The translations under genes were made by a program, and so were the position numbers. A model generated the notes under the pieces. That model ran no database searches. It saw nothing but the letters and a program-made list of their open reading frames with translations, and was not told where the DNA came from. Shown here one piece after another: positions 1 through 11,910 of a DNA stretch of 64,000 nt (position 1 is its first letter; the number at the start of each line of letters is the position of its first letter). The DNA lies in the NCBI RefSeq assembly GCF_009017415.1, contig NC_092406.1, positions 5,084,001 to 5,148,000 of the forward strand, read 5' to 3'. Source of the stretch: Aspergillus flavus (lineage: Eukaryota > Ascomycota > Eurotiomycetes > Eurotiales > Aspergillaceae).

Positions 1-1472
1 TTCCTATCTTTAAATTCGACACAGCAAGAATAGGGACCGACATCCGTTTTTAACAGGCTAAGTGGATGTGAATCCCCTTTTACAAAATGAGTCACGACCT
101 TCAAAACTGTATATCAAATGCGATATCCAAGAACTAACCAAATTCCTTTTCCTATTATAATATTCTAGTCTCGAATAGTACACTAGTAACGATATAAATC
201 TACATATCAGGCGAATATATGGAGTAGTGCTAAGAGGTATTTAAAGCGACATCGTGATCGATTTAGGTTATTTTCAAGCGATGTTATCTTAAGGGTCGTC
301 CGAAATCAAAGTTCATCCTTATTCCAGTTATATTATTTTGAGCCCTATGTTGATATAGAATGGTGCAGTTGGTTTCACTTTGGTTATTCTATCCTATTAG
401 GCACCCCATTGTCAGATTGATTCAAGGACCTAACGTATATCTCATATCACTGATTGGTCGAGAGTGCAATTTTCCGAAATCTGTTACAAGGCACACACCA
501 TAACCACCTTAGAGACACACGTGAGTCCGGCACATGACCTTTTCATTTTAATCTCAAGGCTGAAATATATCAGCCTACAGACTTACAATGTAGGCCAGAA
601 AGACATGTGTTAACCTGAAGATACCATTCAAAATACCCTATAGAGACGCCTAAGGTACCAAGGAATTTTCAGGCAGTCGAATGTGATGATTTTCCAAATC
701 CACAAAGTATTATGACTATCTTCATGGCCCAAACAGTAAGTCCCTAACAGCCCATCAACTAAAACTACTACAAAGTCTGATAACTGGACTTGCAGGTATG
801 CAAAATACATATTACAACAACCCGCTACACCAGATGCCCTACTTCCTGCACAAAGGTGAGGCGCATCCTCGTGACCATGGGATGCCCTATCTTCGCTGCG
901 ACGGGCCAGCCCTGTCGGGACCCCAAGGAAGTATATCTCGGGCAAATGATCGCACGGGGACAGTGTCCGAACCACAAAGATGAAGGCTTTGCGGAGTATG
1001 ATACTCGGTGATCGCGAGGCTTGTCAAGGGAGGAGAAAGTGACCGGGTGTCTTGTTCATCACCTGTGAGATATTTGGAATTTCTGTGCGACTCTATTGGA
1101 GTGTAACCGTAAAGACAAACCTGTCATGGTAGTCAATCTGCGGATATATTATAGGATCGTTTACCCCCAAAGAGCGCTGGAATGTTGAAACTGGACATTC
1201 TTTTTATATGTACAAGAAATTATCATTTTAAAGTGAATCCGTTACTGAATAATGGCAGGCTTGATTGATACTTGTAGCCAAGTTTCCCGCTTACCCCACG
1301 ATGTATATTGACAAGGAGGAACACAAAAGATAGCAGCACCAGAGGCCAGGACCGAAAAAAGCGAAAATTATAAGCTCTACGAATATTAAGCACCACAACA
1401 CAATCCCCCGAATCCAAGAAACCATGAATCCCCCAAAAGAAACCGAGCTAAATGCCGGACAGTTAACCACGG
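1..1472. other. Intergenic, AT-rich, no gene seen
   Basis: Left edge of the window. Only short open frames occur (for example 628-975 on the minus strand and 790-1011 on the plus strand). They overlap each other, match no family I recognise and lack convincing splice signals. I see no RNA gene or mobile-element end here. Confidence 0.6.
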
Positions 1473-2636
1473 CTACCTCACATTATCATTAGACAGAATC
1501 ATACTTCCAGGCCGATCAGTAGAGACCACCCCATCCACATACTCCTTCAGCGCATCGTCCAACACCCCATTAGCAAGGTATTTAGAAACAAGATGTCCGG
1601 TCACTTGTCCCTGCTTGATGATGCCGCCCCAGATATCATCACCGAGTAACTGGAGTATGCTATGCTCCTCGAGACCACGCTTCATACTTCCTACATAAGA
1701 GACTTTGCGTCAGTGAGAGTAAGTCAATCGCCAGGGAGTGGGAAGTGGATACTTCTCATGGCCCGATGGTAAGGCTTGTTGATCTCGATTTCATATTCCC
1801 GAAGACAGGATCTTGGATATGTGTATTTGAGTCCAATCTGGTGTCCCCAGCCTTTCACGGAGTATTTTGCACCGTTGACGAAGTTGAAGCGTTTTTTTAC
1901 TATATTTTGGACGTCTTGATCAGAAACGATATGATATAACCAAGGAAAAGGGAAAGGGGAGTGTAAAGAGTGGGAACAAGTGGTGGAGATGTTGGCTCCT
2001 CAAAATAGAATCATAGAAACAGCGGGATAGGAAGAACTTACCTTCCTGTTTCACCCTCGAGGACACCGGCTTAGTTGGTGAGCTGTCATTCTCCGACTGA
2101 AACTCGTATTGTACCTCGTTGGCCTGAGGGGCCTTTCCAGGAGGCCCTGGACTCAAATCATGATCTGCAGTCTTTGGCTATTCGCGACCTTTAATGACGG
2201 GAGGTTGGTCGTTTCCTAGAAGAGTATCTATATCATGGTGGTCCTCTTACAGATGTCAGCTAGTGAAGCAAGGGAAATTATTGTCTAGATAGCAACGATA
2301 TTCTTACTATAGATTATGATGCCCTTCTCGAAGCTAGCATTAGCTGAGTAAGAAATGAGGAAGAAGACATCAACAAAGGCGATCAGACGAATCTTGCCAG
2401 GCCACTGCTCTTTGTTGATGTCGATATCCCATGGATGGATGTCACTGTCGATAAGAACAAATATATTCAGCATTCCAAAATCGCTCAATAGCTACAATAC
2501 AGAATAAGACATACCAGTCACATACTAGACTCTTATCCCAGACAGACCTTCCGAAGACTACTAAGACACGATGATAGGAGAACATAGTGTATATTGTGAG
2601 AAATGCTGTGCCAGGACACCGATGCCATTTTAGCAC
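1473..2636 (-). CDS. Unrecognised five-exon gene, 5' end unresolved
   Basis: I do not recognise this protein. Five minus-strand exons join in phase: about 2636-2515, 2444-2308, 2164-2042, 1914-1753 and 1690-1473. Donors are GTATGT, GTAAGA, GTAAGT and GTATCC; acceptors end in CAG, CAG, AAG and TAG. The frame stays open across all four joins, which is unlikely by chance. The last exon encodes a hydrophilic end around ILQLLGDDIWGGIIKQGQ, and the second has a hydrophobic run near IRLIAFVDVFFLISY. The start is unclear: another open minus-strand frame (2954-2763) may be the first exon, but I could not join it in phase, and it overlaps the HET-like pseudogene on the other strand. The gene may be 5'-truncated, or an orphan gene. 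Confidence 0.4.
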
Positions 2637-2747
2637 ATTGTATTATTTGGATTATCTCCGCACGGCCGCGCGTTCTCTCCCCGCTCACTCGTAACTGTGC
2701 ATAACTATGCATACTGTGGCTGAGGATGTGAGAGGTAAGATGCAGAG

Positions 2748-5633
2748 GTGAATTACCCATTTCGAATGCGGTCGCGGAGCGTCAACCTCCGGCAAACAAT
2801 TTGGCTGGTAGTCGAATTGCAGGAACTGGTCCTTAGCAAAGTGACCTTCTATGTCAACCCTAACTGGGACCTTTTGGAGAGACCGATCGATGATTTGGGC
2901 CAATACTACAATCTTTGTCCCTTCATCGACCTGTACACTCGAAACCAAGAACATGCCACGTCGAAAGAAAATATCAGCATTGCAATGGCTGCGTTACCAG
3001 CCCAGGATGTGCAAGATTTGTTGAATGGAAAAAGGCAACAGGAGGGAACTGGCATGGTAAGTTTATCACCTTCGAAATGCCTGTTGGAGATCTCTTATGG
3101 GTTTATAGACAGAAACAGGAGATATTTTAGAGTCAATCACAGATACTCTGGGAGCTTTTAACTTTGCCGTCCCCAAAAACCTGGATGAAGAAACTGCGAG
3201 GACTAGGATTGGCCAGTGCGTTCGGAGCACTATTAAGAGCCTTCAACGTCTCAGACTTGAGCATGGAGGCGATACCAGCATACACCCTTTGAAACTCTAC
3301 TCGCTAATAGCCGGAACCATCCACGGTACCTTGAGTGACTCGCAGCCTAAAACAGATGATATCTACAAGGAAAGAAGAATAAAGATTGTCATTGACCTGC
3401 TTCTGAGTGCCTTGGCGAAATTGAAGAACCACGAGATCCGGGCCGATCGCGAACATATTGCAAGATTCAGCAAAGTACAGTGCCTCAAAAGCTGGTCCAG
3501 AGGGACTGGGAGAGCGACCTTTTTTGCCCATAGTGTGATGAACCTGGCGTCCGCCCGAGAGTGTACTGTCCCGACGGATATAGCTTACTCGCTGATGGGT
3601 ATACTTGGCGTGCGATTCCCGGCATTCCCAGCAGAGGGACTAACAAAAGCTTTGGCTCGTTCGATGGATGAAGTCGTAATTGCCTCAAATGACGTCTCTG
3701 TATTCAACTGGTCCGGGAAACACAATGGAAGCCCCATAAGGGGCCGGTCTCTGTATGCTTCTAATATTAGTGGGTTTCGGGTTGAGAATACAGAGTTGCA
3801 AGAAAATTTCGACGCGGATCAAGAGCTGATGCGATATTTTCGTGAGCAACGCATAAAAGACTTGTGGATGGCTGGCCGTGTTTAATGATATATTGGAATT
3901 TTCCACGATCTACGTGAAGAACCTGAACAAAGCAAAGACATCCTTTGGGCGCTCTATGACCATGTTAAGCTCCTTAAGGAGGATGATTTTAGGACGCTTC
4001 GAAATAGCTTTGACCTGAAACCAATCTACGACAAGATGAAGGCAGCAAAGATCGATGCTAAAGAAGAAGAACTTGAGGACGGCCATCAACAGCCGCTGAT
4101 ACCTGGTGATAGTAGGGGCCAGCAGGCTCCTGACGAAAAACGTCAGGAGATGATAGAAAACAATGATCCACCAGAGGTGCAGGGGACCGAGAAGAAACAG
4201 TGATGGTATGGAAGGCGTATACCAAACCAGCTTTCGAATCTGGCGCCGCATATCAATGTATGATGGTGTAATGACGAAAAAGAAAGGCGCAAACAGGAGA
4301 AGGATGCGCAGAATAGAGAGAAGGAGGGCGCGGAGAAACGACGGTTGGATAGATCGCCCGACTTTGATAAGGAGGTGAAGAACGCAATTGAGCAAGCATT
4401 AAGCAAAAGATCGGAGAGCAACATCTGCCAAGACCCGTACGATAAAGTGCATACAGAGGGGGGATCTGAAGATAAGGTTACGGTGAACGAGACTGAACCC
4501 TTAGAAAGCCTGGACAGAATAATCATCAGCCCGAATCCTATTGTGCTGAACAGCTCAGGAATCAAAGGAGTTTTTGACATCAGCGCATCGTCGTAAGGAT
4601 GCTTGATCCTGATAGTCTGCGGCAAAAGATCAAGACTGCAATTAGCGTCAATGACAAGATTGATGGATGGTGTACTATTAGTACGGGGCTGGCGCTGACA
4701 ATGGTGGCTTTTTCTTGCGAAAGACACGTTCTTGCGCAGCAGTTGGATTTAGTCGAAGTGGTAGAGGAGACCGTCCTTAAAGACCCACACGCCAAATTGG
4801 ACGGAATCTCTGAACAGCTACAGAGGTCAGAGTATAGGCAGAATGCAGAGACCAACACCGAAAGTTATACGACCTCTGAAGAGGACATACGACAAGGCCT
4901 GAAAAAACCAGAACGATCTTCCACAGAGAGATCAGACCTTACCACAAACCCGAAGACGATGAAGATACAGTATGGTAATTCCCCAGAACAGCGAAAGCTT
5001 TTTCGCATGTTGGATTTTGTCACCGAATCTAACATTCAGATCGTCGCTGGCGAATGGGTACTTGCACGATTTTCAAGTGCACCGGGTGCGAAGTGGTTTC
5101 TCTGTCGACTAGAGCTCGGTGCCGGCACTGAGTTCTACGCACGTCGGATACCAACAGATGAGATTGATTTCACTGAGGCGTTTCCCGAAAGGGGCTTGGT
5201 GGAGTATTGGCATGCATTCCTACTGGAGCAGAAATCCATAATGTGCGATGTTCTGTCATTCTACCTAGATAGCAAGAAAGCAGGAAAATACACGGACTGG
5301 CTGGGTGAAAGTATTATCAATTCCCTTTGGGGAGATGTGACCAGTGACCAGAATGAAGATGAAAGCTGTGACGATGATGTGGACTTGGCCAGAAACCCGA
5401 GATCTCGGGATTACGGGCATCTGTCTAATGTGCGAAAGATGATCAAAATGATAGGGTGGAGCGCTAAAGGCGTGTTGTCTGAGACTTGGGCAAGTCACCT
5501 AAACAGATATTTGAGGGACAACGCTCTAAGAAAGGTACCAGTTCACCTGCGCGCAGCAGTGGAGGCCTTAAGTGATAGGCGTGTGCTTCTACCAGCGATG
5601 TTCCACACAGGGAAAGAGATACACTTCTTCTAA
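2748..5633 (+). pseudogene. HET-associated (heterokaryon incompatibility-like) gene, broken
   Basis: The open stretch 3121-3882 contains AYSLMGILGVRFPAF, followed by NDVSVFNW and SGSPIRG-like text (here NGSPIRGRSLY). I associate this with large fungal HET-related proteins of unknown biochemistry. The 3' stretch 4599-5633 continues the same family (CTISTGLALT, then SCERHVL) and ends at TAA 5631-5633. In between the frame is damaged: TAA TGA at 3883-3888, after which the same frame reopens (GIFHDLREEPEQ); a further stop at about 4199; and a shift near 4594 from the frame of 4345-4596 to that of 4599. Upstream, the frame also shifts near 3120, next to a donor-like GTAAGT at 3057. Several independent breaks favour a pseudogene over an unusual intron set. 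The first exon is a guess. Confidence 0.55.
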
Positions 5634-6907
5634 AGGGAGATTATTTCTTTTGGTGAGCACCCGATCAATGCAATGCGTGATCCTGTGTTGAAATGTGAAT
5701 CAAAATGGTAGGAGATTCTCCGCCTTGAGAAACGGAGGAAGGTGTGCGATGTCCTTTTGGAGCTAAAAGTAACAAATGTCATCTAGAAAGAGGAGCTCGG
5801 CTTTAAAACTAATGTACTGAAACTCATTGACCTCAATAGTATAGTGTGGACCTGGACACTCCCTGTAAGTAAAAATAAGAATATGGCGTTAGCCCTGTCT
5901 ATGATTACCGACAGGAACTGATTAGTGGAAAGATTAGTCTTGGGGGGTGAAGAGTAGTGGTAGACACATTGCCAGACCTGATATCTTGAATTTATTTATG
6001 ATGTTCATATCGACAATTTCTTCTGTCCAGTCTTATTTGTATCACGAGATTGATACGGCACCGACCTCCCACATGAGAAAGATTTCTACCTTCTGTATGA
6101 ACAGTGCTATAATTGTATGTAGTTCGACCATATTCTACGTTGGATCTGAACTCATCCTTGGCTATAATCGCGGCCCAAAAGGCTTACGACAATACCGAGT
6201 TACAGTCTGCATAAGGCATCTCTGATCTCGGCTAATGTATAAATACATGACGCGGTAGAATACACCGAAAGACGCTAAGTGAGGTGTGTAAGAGACATCC
6301 TATAGTCCGCCTTGGGCCTGAATCTTGCCTATGGCGAACCATGGCAACGCAAGAGATATATGGCAATACCTTCTGCCAAACCTCAGTCAGGTCACAATTC
6401 AGCCTGGGTAACGTCATTGATATGACAAGCATGACCATACAAAAGAAAGATGCTTTTCATCGCTCTTGCCTCTAAGATGTGATGGGTGGGTTTAAAGTGG
6501 CGGAAAAGGTGGCTCAGTTGTATCAAGGCGTGTGACCGATGTTGCAATCCGCCACCGTTGAAGAAGTCCTAAAGCAGCCGGCCCAAAGGGCCTCTTGGAT
6601 TATCGGGCTTGGAACATGTCATAAGCGGCGGTGCAACCCGCCAATATCTCTTTTTTGGGGAAGCTGGGGTGACTTATCCTTGGAAATTGACTTGGCACCG
6701 TGGAGGCTAAAGATTTTAATCTACGTCAAGTATATTGCTCTGCTCGTGTAAAGAAACGGCTTTTCTAGCTATCTCTCTGGAGGTTATAGTGAAGACCCGT
6801 TTTAGTCCTTTAACGCATGGCATAAATAGCTAACTGGACAGTTCAGCATGGGAAAAGACAAATGATATACTCACCGTGATATTGGACGCAGACTTTCCCA
6901 CATTGCC
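5634..6907. other. Gene-poor stretch, possible decayed DNA
   Basis: No supported gene. The frame 5947-6225 contains RPDILNLFM and then a hydrophobic run. These could be decayed N-terminal and I-helix parts of the P450 fossil downstream, but the similarity is too weak to claim. Two loosely similar short segments (about 6543 and 6631, ending CCGCCA) flank roughly 90 bases. No terminal repeats or transposase fragments were identified. Confidence 0.45.
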
Positions 6908-7339
6908 TTGAATAACGTTTTGACTTGGCAACTAAAAAGCCCGGAATGGTTATACTCTGTACTGGAAGAAGTGAATGCTGAGCTTACTTCCAGAAATACT
7001 ATGGCGCCATATGAGAAAGCCAATAACACTCCTTATTTGCGTGCCTGTTTAGATAAGAATCTCCGCATTACGCAGCCGATCGCCCTCAGCTTGCCTAGAT
7101 GTACACCTATCGGAAGAGGCGCTTATACCCGGAAAGTTTGTTCCTGGAAATACAGTGGTATTTTGTCATCTTATGTTGTGCATCGTGAGGAGCGAGTATT
7201 TCTAAGCGCGGAAAAGTTTAACCCGGTCGCTGGCTTGGTCAAGGCCGATGAGAAATCCAACACTGTTGTCCAGCATTTAGTGCCATTTCTGGAAGGTATA
7301 ATGGCTAGAACATCACTTACTTCGAGCAAACAGTGGTGA
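6908..7339 (+). pseudogene. Cytochrome P450 fragment lacking the haem cysteine
   Basis: This is the C-terminal half of a fungal P450. In order it shows a stretch like the I/J region (WLYSVLEEVNAEL), a PYLRACLDKNLR segment where the K-helix ExxR is expected (here KNLR, with the Glu replaced), a LPRCTP segment, then SSYVVHREERVF..AEKFNP, the usual PERF region. The signature FxxGxxxCxG loop should follow. Here the frame reads PFLEGIMARTS, so the haem-binding Cys is lost through a small shift. Another shift lies near 7125, where the text changes from TPIG to unrelated residues. No upstream half with an intact frame was found. It cannot encode an active enzyme. Confidence 0.7.
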
Positions 7340-8526
7340 TGGAGAGTGTCATTGACCGCTATAAGATTTGCCCTTCGAGATTAGGATTCGGACCACGAGA
7401 GTGTGGGAGGTAACGAACTGGTTGCAGGGGCATTTGCTGCTGAAGGCATGGAGGAGGAATGTCACACCAAAGCAGATATAGACGCGAGGTCAGTAGAACT
7501 AGAACATGGGCTCGATTGGGCTGGAGCTAAGCAGGCAGCGACAATATCTTCCAGCTAAGAACACGCCATACTCCTACCGAATCAAACGACCATGTCCCGG
7601 GATTTGCTGGAAGCTATCTTCAGATATTGCAGTGAGTACTGTAGCAAAATCCAAACCTTAACTTCGTATCTGACATCAGCAACTATTGGAAATGCAAAGC
7701 AAAACCTCTTCTCCTTCGCTTCTGTTTTGAGTTCAAGTAGATTGCTAATGCTATCCTGCTGACCATAACCCAACGACAAACCCTGAGGCTCACTAACTTG
7801 ATTTAAGATACGCTGGTCTTCACCTTACCCCCGCAAGCCCGACGGTCTGGGCCATAGATTTCTTTCCTGGGCTCGTTCTCGAACTCATGAGCCATGGTTG
7901 TCTACAATAGCCGTTCGGTTCGACCCAAAGTTCCACAGCAAGTCTGGTATTTGCTCCAGACCCCGCATACTAACCGCCACTCCCCATGACTCGAGTCGTA
8001 CATAGATAGCCAAGCTATCCCACGAATCATTTTCCCTCATCAGACATTGGACCCGGCGAGACCCTTCGGTTTGAATCCCGGCATACACAAAACCTAAGGT
8101 TCCACATGCTGAATCCAGCTAAAGTATCTATATAACTGTTCGGCTCGCTACGTAGAACCAATCGGATGTAGCCGATAGCGTATAATGTCTGGGTGAACCT
8201 GACGTGCTTGGCTGATGGAGAAGTTCTGATAATAATTTATAAGACCTCTTTCCCAATCCGGTATCTTCAGAATTTGGTTCGACGTGTGGCCAACCGTACT
8301 CACATTGCTCTTCTTCAGGGACTGATGGCACCTAGCTCCAAAATAGGCTTTAGGATATAGGGCCAGAAGAGACCGAAGTGCATATTAAGGGGTTTGAGAG
8401 GCAATTTCATGATGTCTATCATTGTGAAAAACGCCGTTGGCGCAGAGTCCTGTCAATCATATACTTGTTACCTCTAACAACCTTGCAAACCATCTCCTTC
8501 ATCCATATACACATCTATATACCTCC
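7340..8526. other. Intergenic, with faint minus-strand coding-like stretches
   Basis: No supported gene. Minus-strand open frames at 7885-8088 and 8128-8331 read like protein (acidic and Trp-containing) but are short, separated by stops and match nothing I know. They may be relics. The last 100 bases precede the RGS gene and are pyrimidine-rich. Confidence 0.4.
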
Positions 8527-9270
8527 ATGCCAGCAAGGATGACTCTGGCTATCGCGTGCTTCCCTAAGGCAGTACCAACTTTCGACAATGTGTTGAATGA
8601 CAATGCACCTTATCCATATACTTTAAAATCCTTCAGAGATTACGTATCACAAAGCCATTGTTCCGAGCCCTTGGAATTTCTGGAGGACCTTAAGAGATAC
8701 AAACAAAAATACCACTCTGCTCTTGGCTTGGATAGCCCACGTCGCCCCTCACGTCCATCATTAACACCGCAACTGCTCCTGACCTGGAGAAAGATAATAT
8801 CTGTTTATATCCTGCCTGGGTCATCACGCGAGCTTAATTTGTCGACTGAGGAGCGAGATTCCCTGCTTCAATATAACGACACCTCGTTTCCACCATCGCC
8901 CTGTTTGATCGAGGAAGCAGTAACACGCATATCTCAGTCATTCGAGTCATCTATATTTCTTCCATATCTTACCAGTCGAGCCTTACTACTCCATACAATC
9001 TCATCGGAGGATACCTATCTTGACGAGGACCGGGTGGGCATGATCTATGATAAGGTGGCAATATCGACAACAGAATCGGACATGACAGATAGTTCATCGG
9101 AAATAACAAGCACGACAGCTCACATGGATGAGAAAGGTTGGCGAGACAGTAAGGGCGTGGTATTTAAGAAGTTACTGTCCTTTCTCGTCCAGCCAGCTAA
9201 GTCCATTCGAGCATATCAGAGGGCCTCTCGGGCTTCTTCTCGGACTGTGGACAGATGGTCCAGACTCTGA
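8527..9270 (+). CDS. RGS-domain protein (regulator of G-protein signalling)
   Basis: Single-exon gene of 247 residues. RGS domains accelerate GTP hydrolysis by heterotrimeric G-alpha subunits. The fold is recognisable: PTFDNVLNDNAP followed by FRDYVSQSHCSEPLEFLEDL and a KYHSAL segment (about residues 14-65), the classic first RGS helices. An insertion rich in Pro and Ser follows, then the second half (about 85-150) with LLTWRKIISVYILPGSSREL, residues like PPSPCLIEEA, and ISQSFESSIFLPYL. The C-terminal 90 residues are polar and end in a basic, Ser/Arg-rich tail. The ATG at 8527 is the first in frame; a second lies 12 bases on. The long loop between the domain halves is typical of small fungal RGS proteins. 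Which G-alpha it acts on cannot be told. Confidence 0.82.
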   Translation: MPARMTLAIACFPKAVPTFDNVLNDNAPYPYTLKSFRDYVSQSHCSEPLEFLEDLKRYKQKYHSALGLDSPRRPSRPSLTPQLLLTWRKIISVYILPGSSRELNLSTEERDSLLQYNDTSFPPSPCLIEEAVTRISQSFESSIFLPYLTSRALLLHTISSEDTYLDEDRVGMIYDKVAISTTESDMTDSSSEITSTTAHMDEKGWRDSKGVVFKKLLSFLVQPAKSIRAYQRASRASSRTVDRWSRL

Positions 9271-9540
9271 ATGTTGTGCTCATGACCTTCTACTTCTCTG
9301 TACATATTTAATGAGCATTATAATGCCTGACGAATAGAATGATAAGACTATTACTATTGAGTGAATGTAATATATACTTCATACCTTTGATCTATACCTG
9401 CGTAACGCCCACCATTCCATTTCCATATCCACTACTAGCATTTAGTCTTGCCGCCGCTGCTGCCAATTCTCCCTCTGTCGGCTTATTAACAATGGTCAAG
9501 TACAAAACATTCTACATCCAATCTCATCAGCACAAATTAT

Positions 9541-10829
9541 CTATATACGTGGAAAAGGCTTGCTCACCTTACGGATATTTCTCTGTTTTCCTTGTGCTTC
9601 TCGTCTCCGCTCTCGGAACTCCTCGAACCGTGGCGCAAATTGCTCATCACACTGCCGGATCTGTCTCTCGATCTCCCATCGGGACTGGTTCTGGTTGCGA
9701 ATGCCGTCCATCTGCTGGTAATACTGGTCTAATACTTGTTTCTCTTCTTCTTCGACCCGCCGCAGGGCCTTGCGTCTGCGTGCCTCCGGATCAGGAGTCA
9801 GCACGCCACCGGAGAGTAGTCCGATGAGACCCCCGTTGGTGGCGGGGTGATTAGGATCGAGATAGCGGTTTTTGAATCCGCGCGTCAGAGGGACATTCAA
9901 AATGTCGCCTGAATTCTCGGCTGTCTGGACACATACTGTTAATAATTGTCCTCTCCAATCACGCCGCCATTTCAAATCGCTGACGAGCAGAAAGAAAGCA
10001 GACAGCAAGACTCACATATTGCGCACGGGCCCTCCGATCTAGGTAATCATTGAACGTATCGAATGCCCTTTTGGCCCTCTTCGATGACTTAACCTTTTCC
10101 GTGGATTCCAGGGAACATCCATCAGACAGGAGCTCCTTATGCTGACGCCGATCATCGATAAACATCAAAGGCGCCACAGCAGTGGGTAAATTATGAGCAC
10201 CCTGCGACTTTCCCGAGACAGGATTCCGTACCCAGCTACCCGAGGCCAGGGATCCGAACCTACTCAACTGGCTCGATAATGATTGTGACGATTGAGACTT
10301 TAACTCGTCGTAGGCTTCTGGCTCATAACTCATGATCATACAGAAGAGGCCGCGAGGGCCGAATAGTTCTTGATTGTATCGATCTAGGACAGCATTTGTT
10401 CTGGAGATCGCATTAGTTGCAGATATGGTGAATAGTACAGATTGCTTACTTGTGTCTGACATGGCCTTTATTGGCGAAGTAGGCTCCGGCCTGTACAGCG
10501 GTGGCAACTCCCATCACGATCATCTCCGGGGTGAATCCGACACCGAACGAGACAACTTGTACACCGGCTAGGAACTTGTTTCCTTGTACTGCTGTGTTGC
10601 ATTCATCTAGGAACCTTAAGAACGCCATGCGGTCAATGCCGCACGCCTCCAGTGATGGGGCATAGGCGGCGATGAAACCGCGTTCCCTGGATCCAGGTCG
10701 TTGCTGTGGAACAACGATAGGAAGTGGCAGAGGACCGCAATTCGTCGGGATTTGGGGAGAGGGGTAGTCCTCTTCTTGGTATATGTAATCTCGCTCAGAG
10801 TAGGTTTTGTAGTATGAATTTCCGGGCAT
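9541..10829 (-). CDS. Uncharacterised fungal protein, paralogue of the gene at 31.4 kb
   Basis: Three exons, 10829-10450, 10400-10016 and 9924-9541, giving 382 residues. Donors are GTAAGC and GTGAGT; both acceptors end CCAG. The ATG at 10829 is the first in frame. After a Pro- and Tyr-rich start, the core reads FIAAYAPSLEACGID, then FLRFLDECN and a small-residue, hydrophobic segment (GVGFTPEMIVMGVATAVQAG) that may insert in or contact a membrane. Then comes YNQELFGPRGLFCMI. The C-terminus is charged and predicted coiled coil (EARRRKALRRVEEEEKQVLD). The same pattern appears in the gene at 31361-32765 (FARAYPPTLERHGIP, FLAFID, NEELFRPRGL), so the two are paralogues within one window. Biochemical role unknown; the hydrophobic helix plus coiled-coil tail suggests a scaffold-like protein. 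Confidence 0.75.
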
Positions 10830-11910
10830 GTTGGACAATGATAGCGATAATGTGGTATAGATAATATGTCAAGAAGACTGGGAATCGTTCTTGATATTTA
10901 TAATGCCACATGCCCAGCTATGCAGTCATCCTGAGCCATACTATCAACCATCTACAAGAGAAAAATAAGCCTTGTCCGCTACTACGTGGCTGAGCTTAGC
11001 GTCTATTGACTTCGATGTCAGATCCGTATAGGGCAGCATCATGCATACCTTTTCGGGTAGCACTTCGACTGCACTAAGCTGCATACGGTCTAGTACTCCT
11101 TGCACGGCATTCTGTTCCGCATTGGGTAACCAGCCCTACGCCCTCACTGACGGTGGACAAGATAGTTAAGTTTGGACATTTATACTCTAGCCTAGGACGG
11201 AGAAGAATAAATGAGGTAAGATCACGGTCGGGAATTAGGCGTACGAGAGTGGTCTAGGGAATCTTGTCAACCAGGGCGAAGTACTGAAGGTTGTTGACCA
11301 ACCCCATGGTTGATGATCTTCAAGGAACAAGTATATTTCATCACTGGTTCATGGTAGCCGAATATCTAAATAGAGGTGAAAACTCAAGAAGCGACATTGA
11401 GTTGAGAGCGAGGTTAACTTAGAGCAGTTCTGTTCTGGCGCTATTTTGACGCGGTGGAGCACTTGTCCTTGGAACTGGTTAAAAGTGCAAATTTATCCTG
11501 AAACTCCTCACAGGGAAAGTCTGGTTTCTTCAATCAGGTCATATTCATGCACGAAAATAACCTGATAATCAACGACAAGTGTAGAACTAAGTACTTATGT
11601 AGAAAAAAAGAAGAAAAGAAGTTAATCGAGCTTCGATCTACTGTCTCGGGACGGGCTTAGCCGACCGGTTCTCACTCGCTGATCTAATTTATCTCAGCGG
11701 CTAGGCTTCAAAGGAATGACGGGTCTTGGGGAAAAAGCTTGGTGTCAGCACGTAGAATGACAGGACGACAAAGGATCCCAAGAGTTCCGCTCAAGCTTCA
11801 CTAGATGCTATTCCTAGCCTGTTGCGACAATCACTGCTGCACGACGAACTGCTTCCCTTTTCTGTCTCGCCCTCCTGGGCCCATTTTTTACCCCGCGATT
11901 TCAGGCAACC
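10830..11910. other. Intergenic region between divergent genes
   Basis: About 1.1 kb shared as upstream DNA by the minus-strand unknown-family gene and the plus-strand Zn2Cys6 regulator. No coding potential, repeat array or RNA gene recognised. Confidence 0.6.

Noticed and set aside
4143..4727. 194-codon minus-strand frame inside the HET-like region
   Set aside because: Ser-rich shadow of the plus-strand family sequence, which is recognisable on both sides.
8040..8095. Possible tRNA B-box like GGTTTGAATCCC
   Set aside because: No matching A box, anticodon arm or acceptor pairing could be laid out around it.
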